From JBDRNO01 sp043811005 (GTDB lineage: Bacteria > Bacteroidota > Bacteroidia > NORP154), in the NCBI GenBank assembly GCA_043811005.1, contig JBDRNO010000093.1, positions 1 through 43,125 on the forward strand: a stretch of 43,125 nucleotides of DNA. The letters run 5' to 3'. Of this stretch, positions 1-9,900 are shown piece by piece. Made by a program: the position numbers and the translations under genes. The notes beneath the pieces are model-generated. The model worked only from the letters and a program-made list of their open reading frames with translations. It was not told where the DNA came from and searched no databases. Position 1 is the first letter of the stretch, and every line of letters starts with the position of its first letter.

Positions 1-1318
1 CCGTTGCAGCTTACATCGGTCCATGTGAACACAACGCTCATTGTACCAGGGCCGTTTACAACAACTGATTCAGATACGTCTGATCCACAAGAGTCAGAAA
101 CAGTTATAGTGTATGTTCCCTCTACAAGGTTGATTGCTGAAGCTGTTGTATCTCCGGATGGAGACCAGAGATATGTGTAAGGAGGCGTACCTCCGGCAGG
201 CATAACCGTTGCCGTTCCGTCACCTCCCACCATACAGTTTACGTCCGTACTTGTGACTGATGCGGATAATGCTGCGGGTTGAATGATGGTTACAATATCC
301 GTTGTCAGGCATCCGTTAACATCAGTTATGTTCACTGTATAGTTACCCGGAAAAAGGCCTATTGCCGTTGAATTGACCTGCCCGTTGTTCCACAAATAAT
401 TATAAGGAGGCGTACCTCCACTTGCGGTGAGCGTAGCCGAACCGTCACCGCCACCGTAACAGCTAACATCAGATTTTGTCATGGTGGTTGTCAGGGTCAG
501 GGGCTGAGTAATAATAACCGAATCAATAATAATATCACTACAAAGATCAGTAGTGGTTAATACATAGGTTCCGGTATCTAAGCCGGAGAGACTATTTGTC
601 GTTTCCCCTCCCGGAGACCATGAATATGTATACGGTGCGGTTCCGTTTGAAACCGTGACGCTTGCTGTGCCGTCAGCGTAACCATTACAGCTCACATCTG
701 TTTGTGTAACGCTGCCTGCCAAAGCGAGAGGTCCGTCAATGATGACGGCATCTGAAACAGCGCTTCCGCATGAATCAGTAATTATCACCGTATAGATACC
801 TGCCGGCAGCCCGGTGGCTGTTGTGCCGGTTTGTGAACCCGGATCATCCCACAAGTAAGTGTAGGGAAGTGTGCCTCCGGATGGTGTTACTGTTGCTGAA
901 CCGGTAGAATCGCCATTACAGGATACATCTGTTGTGCCTGTGATGGAAGCAGTTAGAGCAACGGGTTGAATAATGGTTATAATATCTGTTGCAAGACAAC
1001 CATTGGCGTCAGTAACGTTTACAGTATAGTTACCCGGGAAAAGGCCTATTGTAGTAGAAGTCGTTTGCCCGTTGTTCCATGAATAATTGTAAGGAGGTGT
1101 GCCTCCGGATGGAATCGCGGTAGCAGTTCCATTTCCAAATCCATTACAGCTTACATCTGTTTTGACCATAGTGGTCGTCAGGGTTAATGGCTGGGTAATA
1201 ATAACCGAATCATTTATAACATCACCGCAAAGATCAGTAACGGTTACTGTATAGGTTCCTGTGTCTAAACCAATGATATTGGGTGTTATCTCTCCTCCGG
1301 GCAACCAGGAATATGTAT
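1..1318 (-). CDS. Continuation of the giant SprB-repeat gene after the frameshift (partial, runs off left edge)
   Basis: On the minus strand this stretch is open throughout in the frame next to the one used upstream, and translates into more of the same SprB repeats: the remainder of repeat 13, repeats 14-18, and the start of a 19th at the window edge. Signatures such as DVSCNGFGNGTA, DVSCNGDSTGSA and DVNCMVGGDGTA recur at the expected spacing of about 230 bases. It has no start of its own and is best read as the 3' part of the gene starting at 6760, separated by a single missing base. The stop codon and any C-terminal T9SS sorting domain lie outside the window, so the secretion type cannot be read. 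Confidence 0.8.
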
Positions 1319-4300
1319 GGGAAGTGTTCCGCCTGAAACAATGACAATAGCTGTCCCATTAGCATACCCGTTACAGGTCACATCTGTTTGTATGATGCTG
1401 TAGCTCAGAGCAAGGGGTTCATCAATAATGGCAGCTTCGGTAACAATGCTTCCGCAAGAATCGGTAATTATAACATTAAAAGTGCCTGCAGTAAGCCCTG
1501 AAGCAGTGGAACCTGTTTGCGAAGCTGGGTCATCCCATAAGTAAGTGTAGGGAGGTGTGCCTCCCGAAGGCGTTACTGTGGCTGAACCGGTAGAATCGCC
1601 AGAGCAAGATACATTCGTTGTTCCGTTAACGGAAGCAGACAAAGCAGGTGGTTCTGTTATGACAATGCTATTAGAAGCCAGGCATCCGTTGGCATCTGTT
1701 ATGTTTACCATATAATTGCCGGGGAAAAGTCCTATTGCCAATGAATCAGTTTGCCCGTTATTCCATGAATAATTATACGGAGGTGTGCCTCCCGAGGGGC
1801 TCGTACTTGCTGTCCCGTCACCTGAACCATTACAGCTAACATCTGATTTTGCCATGCTTGTTGTTAGTGTTAATGGCTGGGATATAATAACCGAATCATT
1901 TATAACATCACCGCAAAGATCAGTAACGGTTACTATAAAGGTTCCTGTGTCTAAACCAATGATATTGGGTGTTATCTCTCCTCCGGGCGACCAGGAATAT
2001 GTATAGGGAAGTGTTCCGTCAGAAACAATGACAGCAGCAGCGCCATCGGCATAGCCATTGCATCTCACATTTGTCTGTATGATGCTGTCGCTCAGGGCAG
2101 GGGGTTCATAAATAATTGCGGTTTCTGAGACAATGCTTCCGCAAGAGTCGGTAATAGTAGCAATATAAGTGCTGGCTGCCAGTCCTATGGCGGTGGATCC
2201 TGATTGTGAAGCGGGGTCATCCCATAGATAAGTGTATGGAGGAGTGCCTCCTGAAGGAGTTACCGTTGCCGATCCCGTAGAACCGCCATTGCATGATACA
2301 TCAGTTGTCCCGGTAATGGAAGCAGACAAAGCAGGTGGTTCTGTAATGACAATGCTATTAGAAGCCAGGCATCCGTTGGCATCAAACACATTCACCCCAT
2401 AGCTTCCGGGGAAGAGGGCTATTGCAGTATAAGTTGTCTGTCCGTTATTCCAATTATAATTATATGGAGGTGTTCCACCTGCAGGAGTAACCGTAGCCGT
2501 TCCGTCACCGCCTCCGTTGCAGGTTACATCTGTCTTTGAAATTGAAGTAGTTAATACGGCTGGTTCATTGATAACCGCTGTATCTGTAATGGATAAAGCA
2601 CATGCATCCGTAACGTTCACTATATATGAGCCGGAATCTAATCCTGAAAGATCTTCAATTGTACTTGTTCCCGGATCATCCCATAGGTATGTATATGGCT
2701 CTGTTCCACCTGTAACAGTAAGGTCTGCTGAACCATCAATTACACCATTACAACTCATATCCATTGTTGTGATACTGCTGCTTAGTGAAGATGGTTCATT
2801 TATAATAACGGAATCGGTTAAAACAGCGCTACAAGAATCTGTAACAGTTACAATATAAGTGCCTGCCGTTAGACCGGAAACATCTTCTATTGTGCTGGGT
2901 CCTGGATCATTCCATAGATAGGTATATGGTGTTGTTCCTCCTGTAACTGTCAGGTCTGCTGATCCATTACTGCCTCCGTTACAGGTTGCATCCGTACCTG
3001 TGATAGATATCGTTAAAGCAGTGGGCTGAGTGATAGCAATGTTATTTGATGCAAGGCATCCGTTGGCATCAAATACGTTTACTCCATAGCTGCCGGGGAA
3101 AAGAGCAATTGCCATAGAAGTTGTTTGCCCGTTGTTCCAGTTATAATTATAGGGTGTTGTACCACCAACAGGTGCTAGCGTAGCAGTACCGTCATTACCG
3201 CCATTGCAGCTTACATTGGTTCCGGTAATGGTTGTGGTTAACAGGTCCGGCTCGTTGATGACAACGCTGTCAGAGATGTTTATACCGCAGTCATCTGTAA
3301 TATTTACAGTATAAATCCCTGAATCCAACCCAAAAATATCTTCTGTAATACTTGTACCGGGGTCATTCCATAGGTAGGTATAGGGCGGTGTGCCTCCACT
3401 TGTGGTGAGCGCAGCCGAACCATCAGCATTGTTCTTGCAGCTAATGCCTGTTGCAATAATGCTGCTGCTAAGTGCCGGGGGTTCGTTGATAATAATAGAA
3501 TCATTAATAACCGCGCTGCAGGAATCAGTAATAGTTATCAAGTAGGTCCCTGCCGTTAATCCCGTAATATCCTCTGTAGTGGCGCTGTTTGACCAGGAAA
3601 AAGTGTAGGGTGAAGTGCCTCCTGAAAAAGTAAGATCAACAGCACCGGTGCTACCGCCAATGCAAGTAACGCCTGTGCCCGATAGTGAAGCGGTTAGCGT
3701 ATTGGGCTGGTTGATGGTAATGATATTATTGGCAACACAACCAACTACATCAAATACATTCACAGAATAAGTTCCGGGAAGCAGGTTTGACGCGGTGGAG
3801 TCGATTTGACCATTACTCCAATTGTAATTGTAAGGAGGGGTGCCTCCCGATGGAACTGCGGAAGCGGTACCGTCATTTCCTGAATAGCAATTTACATCTG
3901 TTTTTGCAATGACAGTTGTTAACAAGGCAGGTTCTGTGATAATAACTGTATCATTTGCAGAACATCCATTGATATCAGTGACCGTTACCGTATATGAGCC
4001 AGCACTAAGTGTAGCGATATCTTCAGTAGTGGCACTGTTTGACCATGAATAGGTATAGGTAGGAAAACCGCCTGAAATCGTTAGATCTGCCGTACCGTCA
4101 TTGCCACCAGAACAACTTACATTTGTTGGGATAATACTTGTTAAAATGTCGATATCATGAACTTCAGTAATAGTAGTGGCGGGAACGGTTGTCGCGCTCT
4201 CCCTGGTATAACCTGATGTAGCTACCGTTGTTGTTGTGAAATTTTCCTGGCTTGCGCCCGTTGTAATTATTGTGGTTACATCACTTTGAAAACAGGTGCC

Positions 4301-6760
4301 TGTTTTTCCATTTGCATCAGTTTTAAAAAAATAGAAATCAGCATTTCCAGCACCGAAACTATAGGTGTAACCACAAATTGCGAAACCTCCATCTGCTGTT
4401 TGCTGGATCGCTGAATAGAGCACATCACCGGAGCTTCCTCCATACTTCTTGGACCATATAACGGAACCGGCTGAATCGGTTCGGACGAGATAAATATCAG
4501 AACTCCAGGTTATATTACCAGCAAAAATATAACCCCCATCTGAGGTCTGCCTCACCTTTTTTCCGTAATCATAAAAGTTAGTGCCATACGATTTAGACCA
4601 TCCAATGCTGCCATTAGCATCAATCTTTATCAAATAGTAATCCGCCCATGATGTTGTAAAACTTCTTGTATCTCCTCCAATTACATAACCACCATCTATC
4701 GTTTGCTCAATTGAATATCCCTTGTCATCCTCAGTTCCTCCATAGACCCTGGTCCATAAAGTATCTCCGCCAGCATCGGTTTTGATCACATAAACATCGT
4801 AGAGTCCTGCCCCGGAACCATTTGTCTCCCCCACCACGATGTATCCACCATCAGTGGTCTGTTTTACTTCATATGCCTTTTCAGTACCACCCCCGTCATA
4901 TGACCTTGTCCATAAGGTATCACCGGTAGCATCAGTTTTCATGAGTAGAATATTGTTATTGCCATACCCTACCACAATAAAGCCACCATCGAAAGTTTGC
5001 TGGACATCTTCTGTATAATCACTACCAGCTACATCATATTTCCTTGTCCAAACTGTATCACCAAGATTATCCAGACGTAATAAATAAGCACTCCAGCCTG
5101 GGCCAGAAACAAATGCGCTTCCCGCAACGATATAACCGCCACCATCCAACTCTCTTACGGCATACCCCTTTTCCGGGTCCGTGCTTCCGTAAGTTTTTGT
5201 CCATTGTATATTGGCTTCTTCATCAGTCTTTATCAGATAAACATCATCATCGCCCTGCCCAAAACTTTGTGTATATCCCACTAGAATATAACCGCCATCC
5301 ATGGTTTGTTCAACTCCTCGTGCAATGTCAGCATTGATACCTCCAAAGGTTTTCTGGAAGGTTGTTGCAAAGGAAGAAGACGAGATTATTTCAAAGTCAC
5401 ATAGGGTATCCTGAGGTTCTGAAAAAGCCTGAACGCTGAAAGAATAGCTTTCCAGAATAGCTCCACTGTTGATCGTTGCAACGGGAGAGCCTTCTATAAT
5501 TATGACACTGGAGACCGTAGTAGCTCCAACCTGCTGATTGCACGAAGTATTTCCATATTGGTCGGTTTTTATCAGATATATATCATCTCCGCCATTACCA
5601 AAACTTTGGGTCATCCCGACAACCATATAACCTCCATCACTCGATTGCGCTATCGATAATCCCTCATCCGCCCCGATTCCTCCATATGTTTTGGTCCAGA
5701 GTACATTCCCAAGCTCATCTGTACTAACAAGATATACATCCTCTGCACCGGCACCGAAGCTACTTGTGCTTCCTGTAATAATTACTCCCTCATCTGTTGT
5801 GATTAGCATTTCATATCCATATTCCCAACCGGCACCACCATAGGTTTTAGCCCAGAGTGTATTTCCGGTACTGTCTGTGCGGATCAGGAAAATATCTGTT
5901 TCGCCTGCTCCAAAGCCAGTGGTTTCACCCACAATGAAGTAACCTCCATCAGAAGTTTGCCTGACTGACTTTGCATTGCCAGAGCCTGTTGCACCCCTAT
6001 ATGTTTTTATCCATTGTTTGGTGCCGGCTGAATCTAATCTTAACAAAAACACATTTGGGCTAGGAGATCCAAGACTGGTCTTTCCGGTGATAATATAACC
6101 ACCATCAGCTGTTTGTATTCCAGCATAGCCATAATCGTACCAGGCACCACCAAAAGTTCTTGTCCATAATGTGTCACCTGTAGAATCTGTTTTGATCACA
6201 TAGATGTCCTGGTTGCCCTCACCATAGCTAAAGGTGTATCCCGTGATGAGGTATCCTCCATCCGTAGTTTGCACAATATCATTGCCGTATTCACTTTCCG
6301 GACCTACATATTTTCTTGTCCAGATCGAATCACCCAGGGAATCTGTCTTTATGAGGCAAATATCATTACTGTTACCGGGAGTAGCTTCATCTCCGGTGAT
6401 AATATATCCCCCGTCTGCCGTTTGCCTTACCGCATTGGCATTATTATAAAAGCTCCCCGCACCCGCGTAAGCTACAGACCATGTAACATTTCCGTATTCA
6501 TCGGTTTTAGTGAGCAGCATTTCACTGACACTAGAAAAATTTTTAGTTTTACCTGCAATGATATACCCACCGTCAGAAGTCTGCTGAACTGAATTGGCAA
6601 TATCTTCGTTTGTTCCACCAAGTGTTTTTTGCCCGGATAAGGTTTGGGATTGCGCGTTGACCATTAAAAGGGTAAATATTATCGATAGCATCACGTGAAG
6701 TTTCTGCGGGATGAAATCTTGCATGGTGAAATTAATTCTCACCGTAAATAAATTTTTCAT
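1286..6760 (-). CDS. Giant secreted protein: two seven-repeat propeller-like blocks plus SprB repeats (3' part frameshifted)
   Basis: Predicted T9SS-type surface protein of 1824 residues up to a premature stop. An N-terminal signal sequence ends near residue 38 (VNAQSQ). Residues about 43-407 and 466-822 each hold seven copies of a roughly 52-residue repeat with the core DGGYII.G and the tail IKTDS.G; seven copies suggest two seven-bladed beta-propellers. A cysteine-led linker follows each block (CNQQ and CFQSD). From about residue 883 there are 13 SprB-type repeats of about 76 residues (signature VSCNGG.DGTA, then GGTPPY.Y.W). The last repeat is cut by a one-base deletion near 1318, after which the frame ends in a short unrelated tail. 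ATG start at 6760; Met13 is a possible alternative. It is the first of three tandem giant genes, probably a surface adhesin or motility-related protein, but its exact role is unknown. Confidence 0.85.
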   Translation of the reverse strand: MKNLFTVRINFTMQDFIPQKLHVMLSIIFTLLMVNAQSQTLSGQKTLGGTNEDIANSVQQTSDGGYIIAGKTKNFSSVSEMLLTKTDEYGNVTWSVAYAGAGSFYNNANAVRQTADGGYIITGDEATPGNSNDICLIKTDSLGDSIWTRKYVGPESEYGNDIVQTTDGGYLITGYTFSYGEGNQDIYVIKTDSTGDTLWTRTFGGAWYDYGYAGIQTADGGYIITGKTSLGSPSPNVFLLRLDSAGTKQWIKTYRGATGSGNAKSVRQTSDGGYFIVGETTGFGAGETDIFLIRTDSTGNTLWAKTYGGAGWEYGYEMLITTDEGVIITGSTSSFGAGAEDVYLVSTDELGNVLWTKTYGGIGADEGLSIAQSSDGGYMVVGMTQSFGNGGDDIYLIKTDQYGNTSCNQQVGATTVSSVIIIEGSPVATINSGAILESYSFSVQAFSEPQDTLCDFEIISSSSFATTFQKTFGGINADIARGVEQTMDGGYILVGYTQSFGQGDDDVYLIKTDEEANIQWTKTYGSTDPEKGYAVRELDGGGYIVAGSAFVSGPGWSAYLLRLDNLGDTVWTRKYDVAGSDYTEDVQQTFDGGFIVVGYGNNNILLMKTDATGDTLWTRSYDGGGTEKAYEVKQTTDGGYIVVGETNGSGAGLYDVYVIKTDAGGDTLWTRVYGGTEDDKGYSIEQTIDGGYVIGGDTRSFTTSWADYYLIKIDANGSIGWSKSYGTNFYDYGKKVRQTSDGGYIFAGNITWSSDIYLVRTDSAGSVIWSKKYGGSSGDVLYSAIQQTADGGFAICGYTYSFGAGNADFYFFKTDANGKTGTCFQSDVTTIITTGASQENFTTTTVATSGYTRESATTVPATTITEVHDIDILTSIIPTNVSCSGGNDGTADLTISGGFPTYTYSWSNSATTEDIATLSAGSYTVTVTDINGCSANDTVIITEPALLTTVIAKTDVNCYSGNDGTASAVPSGGTPPYNYNWSNGQIDSTASNLLPGTYSVNVFDVVGCVANNIITINQPNTLTASLSGTGVTCIGGSTGAVDLTFSGGTSPYTFSWSNSATTEDITGLTAGTYLITITDSCSAVINDSIIINEPPALSSSIIATGISCKNNADGSAALTTSGGTPPYTYLWNDPGTSITEDIFGLDSGIYTVNITDDCGINISDSVVINEPDLLTTTITGTNVSCNGGNDGTATLAPVGGTTPYNYNWNNGQTTSMAIALFPGSYGVNVFDANGCLASNNIAITQPTALTISITGTDATCNGGSNGSADLTVTGGTTPYTYLWNDPGPSTIEDVSGLTAGTYIVTVTDSCSAVLTDSVIINEPSSLSSSITTMDMSCNGVIDGSADLTVTGGTEPYTYLWDDPGTSTIEDLSGLDSGSYIVNVTDACALSITDTAVINEPAVLTTSISKTDVTCNGGGDGTATVTPAGGTPPYNYNWNNGQTTYTAIALFPGSYGVNVFDANGCLASNSIVITEPPALSASITGTTDVSCNGGSTGSATVTPSGGTPPYTYLWDDPASQSGSTAIGLAASTYIATITDSCGSIVSETAIIYEPPALSDSIIQTNVRCNGYADGAAAVIVSDGTLPYTYSWSPGGEITPNIIGLDTGTFIVTVTDLCGDVINDSVIISQPLTLTTSMAKSDVSCNGSGDGTASTSPSGGTPPYNYSWNNGQTDSLAIGLFPGNYMVNITDANGCLASNSIVITEPPALSASVNGTTNVSCSGDSTGSATVTPSGGTPPYTYLWDDPASQTGSTASGLTAGTFNVIITDSCGSIVTEAAIIDEPLALSYSIIQTDVTCNGYANGTAIVIVSGGTLPIHIPGCPEER

Positions 6761-6791
6761 TTGTATTATTTTTAGATGTTAAAAATCTGTA

Positions 6792-6799
6792 CAAAGATA
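6792..6799 (-). promoter_or_regulatory. Bacteroidota -7 element (TATCTTTG)
   Basis: A perfect match to the Bacteroidota sigma-A -7 consensus TAnnTTTG lies 32 bases before the ATG at 6760 on the minus strand. No convincing -33 TTTG/TTG is seen at the usual spacing, so this rests on the -7 element and its position. Confidence 0.55.
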
Positions 6800-6814
6800 C
6801 TATAACTGTCAGTT

Positions 6815-6848
6815 AAAAAAACCTGCTGGATAATTAAATCCGGCAGGT
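6815..6848 (-). terminator. Rho-independent terminator after the first PKD giant gene
   Basis: The stem ACCTGCTGGA / TCCGGCAGGT has one G-U wobble and an 8-base loop. Read on the minus strand it is followed by a run of Ts (6815-6820). It lies about 90 bases past the stop of the gene ending at 6937 and before the promoter of the next minus-strand gene, so the two giant genes are probably transcribed separately. Confidence 0.8.
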
Positions 6849-6857
6849 TCTTAAACT

Positions 6858-6929
6858 AAGCGATAGGATCGCCCTAATACAGTCGTTTCTCCTTACAGGG
6901 CAGGCTTGGAGCAGATCCTATCAATGCTT
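6858..6929 (-). repeat. Imperfect long hairpin in the 3' untranslated region
   Basis: AAGC plus GATAGGATC (6858-6870) can pair with GATCCTATC (6914-6922) and GCTT near 6929. Inside it, GCCCT (6871-6875) pairs with AGGGC (6897-6901). The element sits between the stop codon at 6937 and the terminator at 6848, so it would lie in the 3' end of the giant-gene transcript. The 15-mer AAGCGATAGGATCGC also occurs at 37829-37843 on the other strand. Function unknown. Confidence 0.5.
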
Positions 6930-6936
6930 AAAAAGA

Positions 6937-9900
6937 TCATTCAATAATAATTTTTTTATTGATAACCCCCCTCTTAGTTATTACTTGCAAATGGTATATA
7001 CCTTTACTATATCCAGAAAGGTCGATCTCTTTATTGAATAAGCCGGATATCCTACCCGTTGGCTCAGAATAGATCAGTTGCCCCTGCATGTCAAATATCT
7101 CAATTTTTATATCCTCTTTTTCTTCCGGATATATTTCTAAATTGAATATTCCTTTATTAGGGTTAGGATAAACTTTAAACTTCAAACCTGCAACCTGAAC
7201 CTCACTGATTCCTACAGGGTTGACATTGATGTAATTGGTCTTTATAAGGGTATCTGTTCCGTTTGGATTAGTTACAACAAGAGTAACATTAAAGGGTCCT
7301 TGTGTATTGTAAGTGATATTTACCGGGTTTTGGATAATCGAAAATGATGGATTCCCACCTTCAAATAACCAGGTCCATAATGTTGGGGTGTTTTGTGATT
7401 GATCCAGGAAATCGATACTGCCCCCAAATGTAATACTGGTATCACTGGCAATGAAACCTGCCACGGGTGCTGCACCCCCTGACGGAGTGACCAGGATGTA
7501 ACAGGTTTTCGTCAATGAATCAGAACCATACGCATTGGTTGCAATCAAGGTTACATCATAGCATCCGGTATCGGCATAAACTATATTAGTTGGATTTTGC
7601 ATAGTTGAACTCGAAGGTGTTCCTCCTGTAAATGTCCAGGACCATGATGTTGGATTATTAGTTGAGAAATCTGTGAAATTAACGCTGCCACCGGCTACAA
7701 TACTGGTCGGATTTGCTGTAAAGTTTGCAACTGGTGCTGATCCGGTTGAGGTGACATTAATGTAGCATGTCTTTGTTATTGAATCTGTCCCGAATGTATT
7801 GGTTGCTACCAGAGTTACATCATAACACCCTGTATCGTTATATACGATATTAGTGGGATATTGCACAGTTGAACTCGAAGGTGTTCCTCCTGTAAACGCC
7901 CATGACCAGAATGTTGGACTATTAGTTGAGATATCTGTGAAATTAACACTGCCACCGGCTACAATACTGGTTGGATTTGCTGTAAAGTTTGCAACTGGTG
8001 CTGATCCGGTTGAGGTGACACTAATGTAATTTGTCTTTGTAAGGGTATCTGTTCCGTATGGATTAGTTACAACAAGAGTAACATCAAAGGATCCTTGTGT
8101 ATTGTAAGTGATATTTGCCGGGTTTTGGTTTAAAGAAAATGACGGGTTTCCACTGTCGAAGTACCAAGTCCATGATGTTGGGGTGTTTTGTGATTGATCC
8201 AGGAAATCAATACTGCCCCCGACTGTAATACTGGTATTACTGGCAATGAAATCTGCCACGGGTGCTGCACCCCCTGATGAGGTGACATTAATGTAGCATG
8301 TCTTAGTTATTGAATCTGTCCCGAATGTATTGGTTGCTACCAGTTTTACCTCATAACAACCTGTATCGTTATATACGATATTTGTGGGATCTTGCACAGT
8401 TGAACTCGATGGGGTTCCACCTGTAAACGTCCATGACCAGGATATTGGATTATTAGTTGAGAAATCTGTGAAATTAACGCTGCCACCGGCTACAATACTT
8501 GTTGTATCTGCTGTAAAATCCGGCACTGGTAACGCTCCGGTAGATATTGATGTTGTATTGGATTTGGACGAGTTGTAGTCTTTTGTTTTGAGGGTAGAAG
8601 TACAGCCCGTAGAATGCACAACTTCGATATTATAATTCAGAATACCAATTGGTGCATTAATATTTGTATATGTGAAGTTGGAATTGGTAACCGAATCAAT
8701 TGCCTCAAAATTTCCGGTCCCCAGACTGTCTCTCAATATCCTGTAATAATTAAACCCAAATCCTTCATAGTTATCCCAGATCAAAGTAATATCTCCCCCT
8801 GTTTCAGTAGGCGGAGTGAGGTGGATCGTTTCGTGATAATCACTAAGTACACTTATGTTTCCACAGGAATCTACTGTAGCTAATTTATACCTGTAGGAAG
8901 TGGTTTGCGGATTTATCCCATTAGTTGTGTCAATAAATTCGCTGAGTGAATCGTAAGCAACACTTCCGATATGAACATATCCCAAACCAGCGATCTCTCT
9001 GTAAACCCTGAAACTATCAATACCCATTGCAATTACCGGTTTGCTCCATACAACAATATTTTTTGTAGAGGTTGTGTCAACCGTGACAATACATATTGGT
9101 TGAGGATCAGTAATTATTGAAATGGTTATATTGTCCACAGCAGTGCAGCCATTTGTATCTGTAACTGTTAAAGTGTAGGTTCCTGTATCCAAGCCGGTTT
9201 CTGTTGCACTTGTTCCACCGCTCGACCATAAGTAGTTGTATGGAGTTGTTCCTCCGTTAACGCTTGCAAAAGCGCTGCCTTCAAGGTACCCGCAATGGGC
9301 ATCAACGGTACTTGTAGATATAATTAGTGAATCCGGTTCATTGATCGTGGCACCTACCCCTGTCCAGCAGCCGCTTCCGTCCTGGATAATAACTGAAAAG
9401 TAGCCGGGATCAAGGTTGAAAATATCCTGGGAAAAGCTGCCGTTTGACCATATATACATGTATGGGGTTGTACCACCGGTAACTGCAATATCAATACTGC
9501 CGTCACCGGCACCATAACAGCTTATATCAGAGTTGTTGACGGAAATTACTGGTGCGTTGGCATTATTGACCATCACAGTAATTGATGAAGTACAATTATT
9601 GGCATCGGTAACTGTAACATTATATGCATTTGCTGAAAGGGCAGTTGCAGTTGCAGTTGTCTGTGAGCCGGCATTTGCATCCCATTGGTAAGTATAAGGG
9701 CTTGTACCCCCGGAAGCAATAACTGTTGCGCTGCCATCCATTTCACCACAGTTGGCATCAACAGTATTACTGCTTAGGGAAATTGGGCCGGGTTCATTAA
9801 CGGTAATTATTTCAAAACCGTTACAGTTGTTTGAATCGGTTACACTGATAATATACGACCCTGCTGACAGGTTGCTTATATCGTCTATTGTATCACCGTT

